Origin: JAGTRB01 sp037439685
GTDB lineage: Archaea > Thermoproteota > Bathyarchaeia > TCS64
Assembly: GCA_037439685.1 (NCBI GenBank)
Contig: JBBIVO010000065.1
Span: forward strand, 1-5,636
Reading direction: 5' to 3'
Length of the DNA stretch: 5,636 nt
The notes under the pieces are model-generated. The model worked only from the letters and a program-made list of their open reading frames with translations. It searched no databases and was not told the DNA's origin. Position 1 is the stretch's first letter; each line of letters begins with the position of its first letter. Shown one piece after another: positions 1 to 4,724 of this stretch. The translations under genes and the position numbers were made by a program.

Positions 1-21
1 GTAAAGGGTCCTGAAGACCTA
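1..21 (-). other. In-frame amber codon with homologous continuation of topoisomerase IB
   Basis: TAG (19-21) is preceded by codons for HPGLSA and followed without frame change by codons for VFRTLY. Human Topo I reads GLTAKVFRTYNAS here, so TAG replaces the Lys and the following residues, including the catalytic Arg, are preserved. This is what readthrough, pyrrolysine insertion or a single-base AAG-to-TAG error would give. A long-dead pseudogene would be expected to show more damage in the preceding 1 kb, which is clean. Confidence 0.75.
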
Positions 22-1086
22 GGCCGAGAGCCCCGGATGGGCCTCGTTGAGGAACTCGCTCACCCTCTCCGAGCTAATGCCTTCGAAGAGGGTGGATCTC
101 GCCTCAGCCATGAACTCCTTAAGGTTCCTGATAACCTCCTCAGGCAGCTCCGCTGTTATGAGGTGGCGGATGGAGTCCTTCCCGAGGAAGTCGAAGATTA
201 CGGTCCCATCCAGGTTGAAGGATATGTGCTCAGGTCTAAGGGTTGAGGCCCCCACCGTGTCGGCCTCATCCTCATCCTTCTCATCTCCCACCCTGATCTT
301 AAGGGCGTCTATAAGGTAGCAGACGGTGGCAGTCTTCCTCCTCCTCTGATCCTCGGCGGATAGGTTCTCAAAGATGTGCCGCTTAACCCTCTCCAGGTCT
401 CTTCCCAGCTCCCTAGCCTTCTCGAACTTCTCTAAATCTCTCTTCTGCTTGAGATACGAGGATTCGGAGAGCCAGACATACTTCATCTTTCCGCTCAGCT
501 TATCCCTCCATCTCGCTATCCACATAGCTTCTGGATCCCACAAGATGCCCTTCCAGCTCCCCTTCGGCCTCGGGGCGTCGGGCGAGAGGTTCAGCTCTAT
601 ATCCTCCTCTCTGGGCCCCTCCTTCCAGGATCCACGTCTAGGGTGGCTCCCCCTACCCATGAAGATGGAGCTGGGCTCCACGGTGTAGTTTCCCACCTCC
701 ATCCTTATCCCGTCCACCCATGCGTAGCCGTATAGCTCCCTGTTCTCCTCCCTCCTCCTCTTCCTCTCCTCGGCCAGCCTCCTCCTCTCCTCCCCGGTAA
801 GGCTCGCTCTATACTCCCTCTCCCTCATGACCTCTCTAAGGACCTCCGAGTAGTCGACATCTCCCGGCTCCACCTCGATCCCAAGCCTCTTGGAGAGGTC
901 TCGATGAAAGTTTCTCGCGAAGACCGGGTCCTCGACATAGGGTGTCCCCATCTTCTTCGCCCATGCCACGGCCATCTCCTCCTGCTCAGGGGTTAGCTTG
1001 ACCTCCAACCCTCTAACCCAGATCCTAAGCCCCTTCGCCTCATACCTTGGGGGTACCAGGACGCCGTTGTGATGCAGCTTCTCCAT
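19..1086 (-). CDS. DNA topoisomerase IB (eukaryote-type), C-terminal end interrupted by amber / cut by window edge
   Basis: Relaxes supercoiled DNA by nicking one strand through a transient 3'-phosphotyrosyl bond. The 355 codons before the TAG match the eukaryotic Topo I core in order: N-terminal LHHNGVLVPPRYE (residues 4-16), a basic linker (about 98-117), GRGSHPRRG (144-152), the IRVGDEK...ADTVG block holding catalytic Arg265 (human Arg488), and FLGKDSIRH holding catalytic Lys303 (human Lys532). The reading frame then meets TAG at 19-21, exactly where human Topo I has the Lys before VFRT (catalytic Arg590), and VFRTLY follows in frame to the window edge. The catalytic His and Tyr would lie outside. 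ATG at 1084-1086 is chosen because GGAGGAG lies 4 nt upstream, homology begins right after it, and a TATA box sits about 48 nt upstream. The open frame up to 1233 has no homology. Family identity is secure; whether the gene is intact depends on the amber codon. Confidence 0.93.
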   Translation of the reverse strand: MEKLHHNGVLVPPRYEAKGLRIWVRGLEVKLTPEQEEMAVAWAKKMGTPYVEDPVFARNFHRDLSKRLGIEVEPGDVDYSEVLREVMREREYRASLTGEERRRLAEERKRRREENRELYGYAWVDGIRMEVGNYTVEPSSIFMGRGSHPRRGSWKEGPREEDIELNLSPDAPRPKGSWKGILWDPEAMWIARWRDKLSGKMKYVWLSESSYLKQKRDLEKFEKARELGRDLERVKRHIFENLSAEDQRRRKTATVCYLIDALKIRVGDEKDEDEADTVGASTLRPEHISFNLDGTVIFDFLGKDSIRHLITAELPEEVIRNLKEFMAEARSTLFEGISSERVSEFLNEAHPGLSA

Positions 1087-1090
1087 AGGG

Positions 1091-1139
1091 CTCCTCCCTA
1101 AGGCCAGATCCCAACGGGAGCTCAGGCTTAAAATTTTAA
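1091..1139 (-). promoter_or_regulatory. Promoter and ribosome binding site of topoisomerase IB
   Basis: TTAAAATTTTAA (1128-1139) is a perfect 12-bp palindrome and a good archaeal TATA box. Its centre predicts a transcript start near 1108, leaving a leader of about 22 nt that contains GGAGGAG (1091-1097), 4 nt before the ATG. This is the main reason for choosing the start at 1086. The gene therefore appears to be transcribed separately from the upstream peptidase gene. Confidence 0.6.
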
Positions 1140-1272
1140 CCCCGGAACGCCTCAGCCATCCTCTTTGAGAAATAGTGTAATAGCTTCTCGAGGTAGTGGG
1201 AGTATAGGTTCGTTCCGATGATGAAATTGACACCGTATGAGATTGTTCCTAAGAATGAGGGGGATCCAGAGG

Positions 1273-1307
1273 CGAGGACGCCTATTCCAGAGGGGCTCTC
1301 GTCCTCG
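1273..1307. repeat. Inverted repeat / two-tier hairpin just after the M20 peptidase gene
   Basis: CGAGGACG (1273-1280) and CGTCCTCG (1300-1307) are perfect 8-bp complements around a 19-nt spacer. The spacer itself contains AGAG (1289-1292) and CTCT (1296-1299), which could pair instead. It begins 10 nt beyond the TAA of the minus-strand M20 gene, so it would fold in that gene's 3' untranslated region. No T-run follows, so it is not a standard intrinsic terminator; a 3'-end stabilising or processing structure is possible. Nothing else was found between 1140 and 1316. Confidence 0.4.
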
Positions 1308-1316
1308 GCTCACCGG

Positions 1317-2597
1317 TTAGCCCCTGTAGATCAGTGGGAAGGCGGAGTAGACCTTAATCCCAAGGACCAGGTTCTCGATGGTGACGTACTCGTCTGGCTG
1401 GTGGGCCTTCCCTGTGAGGGAGGTCCCATAGCCTAGGCATGGGATCCCCGTGTACCGCTTTATGCTTATGGCGTCGGTTCCACCAGTCAATATCTTGAAG
1501 ATGGGCTTTCGGCCTACCACCCTCTCGATGGTCTCGGAGAGTTGGAGGGCGAATGGGGAGTTGGGGGATTCATAGTAGCCTACGGTCTCAGGCGTGTTGA
1601 CCAGTACCTCAACGCCGGGAACCCCTGCCCCTTCAACGAGCTCCCTTATCCTCTCCGCCACCTTCACCGCGTTGCTCCCAGGGGTCAGCCTTATGTCGAA
1701 CTCCGCCTCTGCATAGTCTGGTACGACGTTTATCTTGACGCCCCCGCTTATCATGTTACAGCTGACCGTGGGGTAGTGGAAGGCCCTGCCCGCCGCAGCC
1801 CTCTGCTCCTCTGAGAGCTCCTCTGTCCTCACGAGGAACTCTATCGAGTTCCTTATCGGCTCCTCCAGCTCGGCTGGAAGCTGCAGCCGGTACTCCCCTA
1901 TCCTCTCAACCCAGGGGATCGCCTCTATAAGCCTCTTTATGGCGTTCTCGCCGAGGAAGGGTGTGCTCCCATGGGCGGTCTTTCCCCTCGCTATGAGCTT
2001 CGTCCTGGCCCCTCCCTTACATCCGAGGTCTATGCTCGGAAGCTCTAGCCCTCCGCCCGTCCCGTCTCCTATGAGGCAGACATCGCCCTTGAACTGCCCA
2101 GTCTCCGAGAGCCACCTAGCCCCGTCTCCTCCCCCGATCTCCTCGTCGGCTGTGAACCAGAACTCCACGGTGTTGGGAAGGCCGCCCTCCAACCCGCTCA
2201 GGATCCTCGCCGAGACCATCGCCGCGGCGCAGGCCCCCTTCATGTCGCTTGACCCCCTACCATATACCAGCCCATCCTCTGTTATCTTCCCGCTGTATGG
2301 GGGATACCTCCAAGACTCAGCCTTCCCTTCAGGAACAACATCCAGGTGTCCAACCCACAGGATCCTCCTCCCGGAGGAGCCCTCAACCCTCGCGTAGATG
2401 TTCGGCTTCAGGGGGTTTCTGCTCCGAACCTCGTTGTAGATACCAAGGCGATCCATATACTCCTTTATGAAGGCGACACACTCATCCGTCCTCCCCTCTG
2501 GATGAGCCGAGTTGAGCCTAACCAGGCCTGAGCAGAGCTCGGCCACCTCATCCCGAGCCCTCTCAGCCTCTGATAAGACCCTCTCAAGGACCTCCAT
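1317..2597 (-). CDS. M20-family zinc metallopeptidase / amidohydrolase (ArgE/DapE/ACY1-like)
   Basis: Cytosolic di-zinc hydrolase that cleaves an amide or peptide bond, of the acetylornithine deacetylase / succinyl-diaminopimelate desuccinylase group. The 426 residues show the family metal ligands in order: GHLDVVP (His84, Asp86), GSSDMKG (Asp118, bridging), TADEEIGG (Glu152 general base, Glu153), GDGT (Asp178) and near the end GKAHQPDE (His399). A dimerisation domain sits between about 190 and 300, with KTAHGS carrying His209. The length fits the family. ATG at 2595-2597 (MEVLER) is preferred over the in-frame TTG at 2604-2606. The TATA box at 2622-2632 predicts a transcript start near 2602, so either start could be leaderless, and GAGGT lies only 2 nt before the ATG. 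The gene ends in TAA. The substrate cannot be told from sequence: no arginine or lysine biosynthesis gene is adjacent, so argE, dapE or lysK would be over-naming. Confidence 0.92.
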   Translation of the reverse strand: MEVLERVLSEAERARDEVAELCSGLVRLNSAHPEGRTDECVAFIKEYMDRLGIYNEVRSRNPLKPNIYARVEGSSGRRILWVGHLDVVPEGKAESWRYPPYSGKITEDGLVYGRGSSDMKGACAAAMVSARILSGLEGGLPNTVEFWFTADEEIGGGDGARWLSETGQFKGDVCLIGDGTGGGLELPSIDLGCKGGARTKLIARGKTAHGSTPFLGENAIKRLIEAIPWVERIGEYRLQLPAELEEPIRNSIEFLVRTEELSEEQRAAAGRAFHYPTVSCNMISGGVKINVVPDYAEAEFDIRLTPGSNAVKVAERIRELVEGAGVPGVEVLVNTPETVGYYESPNSPFALQLSETIERVVGRKPIFKILTGGTDAISIKRYTGIPCLGYGTSLTGKAHQPDEYVTIENLVLGIKVYSAFPLIYRG

Positions 2598-2621
2598 AGA
2601 CCTCAAATAATGAACTACCCG

Positions 2622-2632
2622 CTAAATATAAA
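2622..2632 (-). promoter_or_regulatory. TATA box of the M20 peptidase gene
   Basis: On the minus strand this reads TTTATATTTAG, centred about 30 nt before the ATG. Archaeal initiation about 25 nt downstream of a TATA centre would give a leaderless or nearly leaderless mRNA. Long A/T runs flank it, so the exact box is uncertain. Confidence 0.5.
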
Positions 2633-2733
2633 AAATTTTAGATCGACTGTGAGAAACATCTAATATAAAAACCTCATCACAGACTATTTTAACCATAAAA
2701 ATTATCTCAAAGCCTTCTTATCATTAAAAAATA

Positions 2734-2748
2734 AAAATCCAGGATTTT
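2734..2748. repeat. AT-rich palindrome AAAATCC-A-GGATTTT
   Basis: A perfect 7-bp inverted repeat with a single central base, in the AT-rich stretch upstream of the M20 gene. It could be a regulator site or a small cruciform. In such AT-rich DNA it may also be chance. Confidence 0.3.
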
Positions 2749-2792
2749 CTACAGGTTTAATCTCAATACAACATTAGATAAGTACTCAAAAA

Positions 2793-2804
2793 CTTATTAA
2801 TAAG
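2793..2804. repeat. Palindrome CTTATTAATAAG
   Basis: A perfect 12-bp palindrome in the AT-rich stretch. It lies about 45 nt from the palindrome at 2734-2748 and just downstream (minus strand) of the doubtful small frame ending at 2818. Its role is unknown. Confidence 0.3.
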
Positions 2805-2874
2805 ATTCTGACGCTTCTCAAGCCATCTTAAAGAGTGTGGATTTGAAGGCTATAATTGTTGACTCCTCGTCAAG

Positions 2875-3003
2875 CTATCCGAAGGCCTGCTCCACGAGAT
2901 AGAGTCGATGCCCTCCTGGAGCCAGCCTCACCGCGCCTCCTAGGCTTGGATCTGGATGAGGGGTCCTATACATGGGGAATCCAGGTATCATCCTCGTCAC
3001 CAT
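2875..3003 (-). CDS. Candidate small ORF, hypothetical, ending in TAG
   Basis: ATG at 3001-3003 is preceded by AGGAGG 3 nt upstream (also well placed for the GTG at 2998-3000). It opens 42 codons starting MVTRMIPGFPMYRTPH and ending LYLVEQAFG before TAG at 2875-2877. The frame is open far upstream too (86 codons from 3135). It continues after the TAG for 18 more codons (LDEESTIIAF...) to a TGA at 2818-2820. Arg is mostly AGG, as in the real genes. I do not recognise the protein. It could be a small gene, the remnant of a larger one, or chance openness in GC-rich DNA. No clear TATA box was seen upstream. Confidence 0.22.
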   Translation of the reverse strand: MVTRMIPGFPMYRTPHPDPSLGGAVRLAPGGHRLYLVEQAFG

Positions 3004-3060
3004 CTGCCTCCTCAAGCCCTCAAACTGAAAGTTCTTCTGGGTCAAGTGAAAAGATCTAGA

Positions 3061-3212
3061 GGGTAATACACCCTTCGAGGGTTTGAAGACAAAAGGGAGA
3101 TGATCGAAGGCGTGTTTGAAGGTTTCATAACCTCTTCACGGATGGTGCTCAGGCTTCGGTTGATCGAAGGAGATTAAAAGCGCATTTGGTTAGCCTCCGC
3201 GATAGCGGAAGG
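3061..3212. repeat. Cluster of short hairpins and direct repeats beside the assembly gap
   Basis: Four small perfect or near-perfect stems follow one another: ACCCT/AGGGT (3070-3082), AGGTT/AACCT (3120-3133), CTTCG/CGAAG (3154-3169), and TCCGC/GCGGA with loop GATA (3196-3209, extendable to 3194-3212 with a bulge). TGATCGAAGG occurs twice exactly 60 nt apart (3101-3110 and 3161-3170), and GTTTGAAG twice (3081-3088 and 3114-3121). This could be a structured RNA or a degraded repeat. No known RNA family was recognised. Confidence 0.3.
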
Positions 3213-3234
3213 GAAGCCCAGAAAGGTCTTCAAC

Positions 3235-3256
3235 NNNNNNNNNNNNNNNNNNNNNN
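3235..3256. other. Assembly gap (22 N)
   Basis: The run of N shows that two contigs were joined here. Real distance and adjacency of the two sides are not proven by the sequence, and any RNA or reading frame spanning it is incomplete. Confidence 0.99.
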
Positions 3257-3264
3257 AAGGGGTG

Positions 3265-3457
3265 TTAGGGCTCCACAATATCTCCGGGTTGGCCGTGGGG
3301 CGCCCATCTCTTCTCAAATCTCTCGAATATTTTTAAGATTGGACCGAGAGATAGGTTTTTCGGGGCTGCGAAACCCCAGGGAAAAAATCCGGAGATGGCC
3401 TCAGCTTAACTCTGATCGCTCATCCATTCGCCCTAATGCCTTCACATCATCGGCCAT
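3265..3457 (-). pseudogene. Doubtful broken reading frame, unrecognised
   Basis: ATG at 3455-3457 begins MADDVKALGRMDERSELS and stops at TGA (3401-3403). In the frame shifted by one base, an open stretch (AEAISGFFPWGFAAPKNL and onward, 46 codons) continues to TAA at 3265-3267. The ATG lies about 26 nt downstream of a TATA-like TTTAA near 3483, the spacing of a leaderless archaeal mRNA. A single frameshift would join the two parts into a protein of about 63 residues. No family is recognised, other frames here are also open, and the plus strand carries a hairpin, so chance is quite possible. Confidence 0.15.
3354..3390. repeat. Extended imperfect hairpin with GC core
   Basis: GGTTTTTC (3354-3361) pairs with the A-rich GGGAAAAAATCC (3379-3390), allowing small bulges. 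An inner GGGG (3362-3365) pairs with CCCC (3374-3377) around an 8-nt loop CTGCGAAA. About 12 pairs in total, symmetrical enough to act on either strand. It could be a terminator or part of a structured RNA; the A/T tracts at its base are terminator-like. Confidence 0.35.
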
Positions 3458-3466
3458 ATAAGGGAA

Positions 3467-3486
3467 GGTTAAAGATGGTTAAATAT
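3467..3486 (-). promoter_or_regulatory. Tandem 10-bp repeat containing a TATA-like element
   Basis: GGTTAAAGAT is followed directly by GGTTAAATAT, two copies with one difference and a spacing of one helical turn. On the minus strand this reads ATATTTAACC then ATCTTTAACC, resembling a TATA element upstream of the doubtful frame starting at 3457. It may be a promoter, a regulator site, or chance. Confidence 0.25.
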
Positions 3487-3539
3487 CTTTCTTCAAACGA
3501 TAAATAGGCGATGACACGTAACGTTTTCAAGGGATATAA

Positions 3540-3563
3540 AAATTTGTTCATCGTTTAAAAACG
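3540..3563 (-). terminator. Possible hsp20 terminator
   Basis: Downstream of the hsp20 TGA the transcript would read a short palindrome CGTTTTTAAACG (3552-3563) and then a T-run (about 3540-3546). T-rich tracts serve as archaeal terminators. A longer inverted pair, AAACGAT (3495-3501) and ATCGTTT (3550-3556), flanks the same area. Confidence 0.35.
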
Positions 3564-3581
3564 CTCATGATCCTATCAAGC

Positions 3582-4166
3582 TCACTCTATTTTTATTGGG
3601 GTTCCCATCTTTCTTTCTTTTTTCCTATTGAATATCACTTCAAGTATGCCATTTTTATATGTCGACTTCCCTGAAAATTCATCTACTTCTACGGGTAGCT
3701 CAAGCTCCTTATAGTATTTTCTCTGCGGAGTGTCAACGGAGATCGTAAGTGCTCTTGGAGCGGCGTAGAGCTTAATATCCTCTTTCTCCACACCGGGAAG
3801 TTCGGCGATCACCCTAACCCTTTCAGCCTCCTCTATGATGTCAACCAGAGGCTCCCTCTGCTCCTGTAGGTTGAGGGGGGGCCGTCCCTCCATCCCAAGG
3901 GAGGGCTTCATATTGCCGAACTCCCTGATTATCGGCCTACCATCAGGCCCGATCTTCATGGAATACCCATATACGAAGGGGCCGTACTCCCTCCTCACCG
4001 TCCCATCTGGCAGGTGGAACTCTCTCACCATATCCCTAGGTATCTCCCTTTCCAACTCCTTGAATATCTCGGCTATCTCCCTCTCCATCTCCTCGACCAT
4101 CCTCTCGATCTCCGGGAAGAAGGTGCGGCGACGCCAGAACCTTCTGAACCAGTCGTCCAGGGACAT
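3582..4166 (-). CDS. Small heat-shock protein, Hsp20 / alpha-crystallin family
   Basis: ATP-independent cytosolic chaperone that forms oligomers and holds unfolding proteins. The 194 residues begin MSLDDWFRRFWRRR, followed by a charged helical N-terminal arm (about 17-50, many Glu/Arg). A Gly/Pro-rich segment (60-100) follows, and then the alpha-crystallin domain from about 104 to 183 with REPLVDI, AELPGVEKEDIKL and YKNGILEVIFNRK. The C-terminal IKI (191-193) is the I-x-I anchor that plugs neighbouring subunits. Length is somewhat above the usual archaeal 145-170 because of the N-terminal arm. The start is supported by GAGGG about 5 nt upstream and a TATA box at 4205-4213. The gene ends in TGA. 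The last 130 bases are clearly more AT-rich than the rest, reflecting Lys/Ile/Asn-rich coding. It is divergent from the thyX pair. Confidence 0.95.
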   Translation of the reverse strand: MSLDDWFRRFWRRRTFFPEIERMVEEMEREIAEIFKELEREIPRDMVREFHLPDGTVRREYGPFVYGYSMKIGPDGRPIIREFGNMKPSLGMEGRPPLNLQEQREPLVDIIEEAERVRVIAELPGVEKEDIKLYAAPRALTISVDTPQRKYYKELELPVEVDEFSGKSTYKNGILEVIFNRKKERKMGTPIKIE

Positions 4167-4169
4167 GAT

Positions 4170-4213
4170 AACCCTCAGCCGAGGGGTTGTTATGTGGAAG
4201 GAAGCTTTTAAAT
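4170..4213 (-). promoter_or_regulatory. hsp20 promoter with dyad covering transcript start and ribosome binding site
   Basis: The minus strand carries ATTTAAAAG (4205-4213), a TATA box predicting a start near 4184. Between it and the ATG lies AACCCCTC-GGCT-GAGGGTT (4170-4188), a 7-bp stem with one bulged C. Its 3' arm contains the GAGGG ribosome binding site. It can be read as an operator overlapping the start site, as archaeal heat-shock repressors use, or as an mRNA hairpin masking the binding site. Confidence 0.45.
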
Positions 4214-4245
4214 GTTCTCCAAGGGAATCCTTGAGATCAGCCTTT

Positions 4246-4276
4246 TGAGGGGATTCTCACCCCTCAGATTTTATAG
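4246..4276 (+). promoter_or_regulatory. thyX-pair promoter with upstream perfect inverted repeat
   Basis: TGAGGGG (4246-4252) and CCCCTCA (4260-4266) form a perfect 7-bp inverted repeat with a 7-nt spacer. TTTTATAG (4269-4276) follows at once and is a plausible TATA box, predicting a start near 4297 and an 11-nt leader to the TTG start. The repeat occupies the BRE position and so could be an operator. It shares the GAGGGG half-site with the dyad before hsp20. Confidence 0.45.
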
Positions 4277-4307
4277 TGGGGAAGGCAAGGTGATATAGGT
4301 AGCTGGA

Positions 4308-4724
4308 TTGAGGCTGAGGCTGTTATCCCATACTCCGAACATCGAGGCCATCATAGCGACAGCCCTCCTGACAACCTCCACCCCCTCCAACCCTGGAGAT
4401 ACCTACCGCCGTCTCCTGGAGGAGCCAGGGAGGGTGAGGACGCTTTTGAATAGGGTTGAACTCCACCACGGGAGCCTCTTAGAACACAACCAGCTCTGCT
4501 GGCTCATGGAGGCCTCAAAGGAGGAGGTTCTAGAGCTTCTCATGAAGAGCCGCTTCTTCTATGTCACCCCTCTGGGCGATTCGAGGTGGCTCTTGAGCTC
4601 AAACCTCAGGACGGCTTTAAGATATGCCCAGAGGCATAAGGACGGGCTCTCAGAGGCCCTCATGGAGACGATAAGGGATGTTGCACCCAACATCTTGGAG
4701 GGCTTAGAGGAGGCCCAGCCTTGA
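4308..4724 (+). CDS. ThyX-like protein lacking the RHR...SxR signature (putative partner subunit)
   Basis: 138 residues. The N-terminus LRLLSHTPN resembles the first strand of ThyX, and the segment HHGSLLEH (53-60) matches the G-H-x-S-x-x-E-H motif whose His lies at the flavin in ThyX. After a shortened middle, WLLSSNLRTALRYA (94-107) resembles the ThyX N-x-R segment, with Asn99 and Arg101. The RHRxxSxxxxSxR motif, the DARxxLP block and the C-x-RAQWEI block are absent. It appears to be a degenerate, shortened paralogue. Immediate overlap with a catalytic ThyX that lacks exactly the motifs kept here suggests a heteromeric enzyme; that is inference. The start is TTG, with AGGT 7 nt upstream; an in-frame TAG at 4296-4298 blocks extension. 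Alternative: a decaying paralogue with no function. Confidence 0.75.
   Translation: MRLRLLSHTPNIEAIIATALLTTSTPSNPGDTYRRLLEEPGRVRTLLNRVELHHGSLLEHNQLCWLMEASKEEVLELLMKSRFFYVTPLGDSRWLLSSNLRTALRYAQRHKDGLSEALMETIRDVAPNILEGLEEAQP

Larger units (their letters stand above)
2633..3581. other. Long gene-poor region between the M20 gene and hsp20
   Basis: About 950 bases with no confidently recognised protein gene. Positions 2633-2830 are strongly AT-rich with several TATA-like strings and two small palindromes. Positions 2865-3020 are GC-richer and hold a short minus-strand frame. Positions 3061-3212 hold several hairpins and short direct repeats. Then come the N gap, a further hairpin, a doubtful broken minus-strand frame and the hsp20 3' flank. 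I looked for tRNA arms, signature blocks of RNase P RNA and SRP RNA, CRISPR-like repeats and transposase motifs and saw none by eye. Confidence 0.6.

Noticed and set aside
1087..1233. N-terminal extension of the topoisomerase frame by 49 codons
   Set aside because: The extension has no homology and crosses the TATA box, and a strong ribosome binding site sits just before the internal ATG at 1086.
2856..3059. Plus-strand open frame rich in Ser
   Set aside because: Low-complexity Ser/Pro translation typical of a shadow; the opposite strand reads more like protein and no plus-strand promoter or binding site supports it.
3186..3461. Plus-strand open frame spanning the N gap
   Set aside because: It exists only by reading through unknown bases, has no recognisable domain, and overlaps hairpins.
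2607..3581. tRNA, RNase P RNA, SRP RNA, CRISPR array or insertion sequence in the long spacer
   Set aside because: No T-arm or anticodon arm pattern, no signature blocks of those RNAs, no regularly spaced long repeats and no transposase motif were seen by eye; a covariance-model search was not possible here.
4290..4307. Upstream extension of the first ThyX-like gene from GTG through an in-frame TAG
   Set aside because: Even if TAG were decoded, this adds only six residues lying at the predicted transcript start, and the ThyX-like strand already begins at the TTG.
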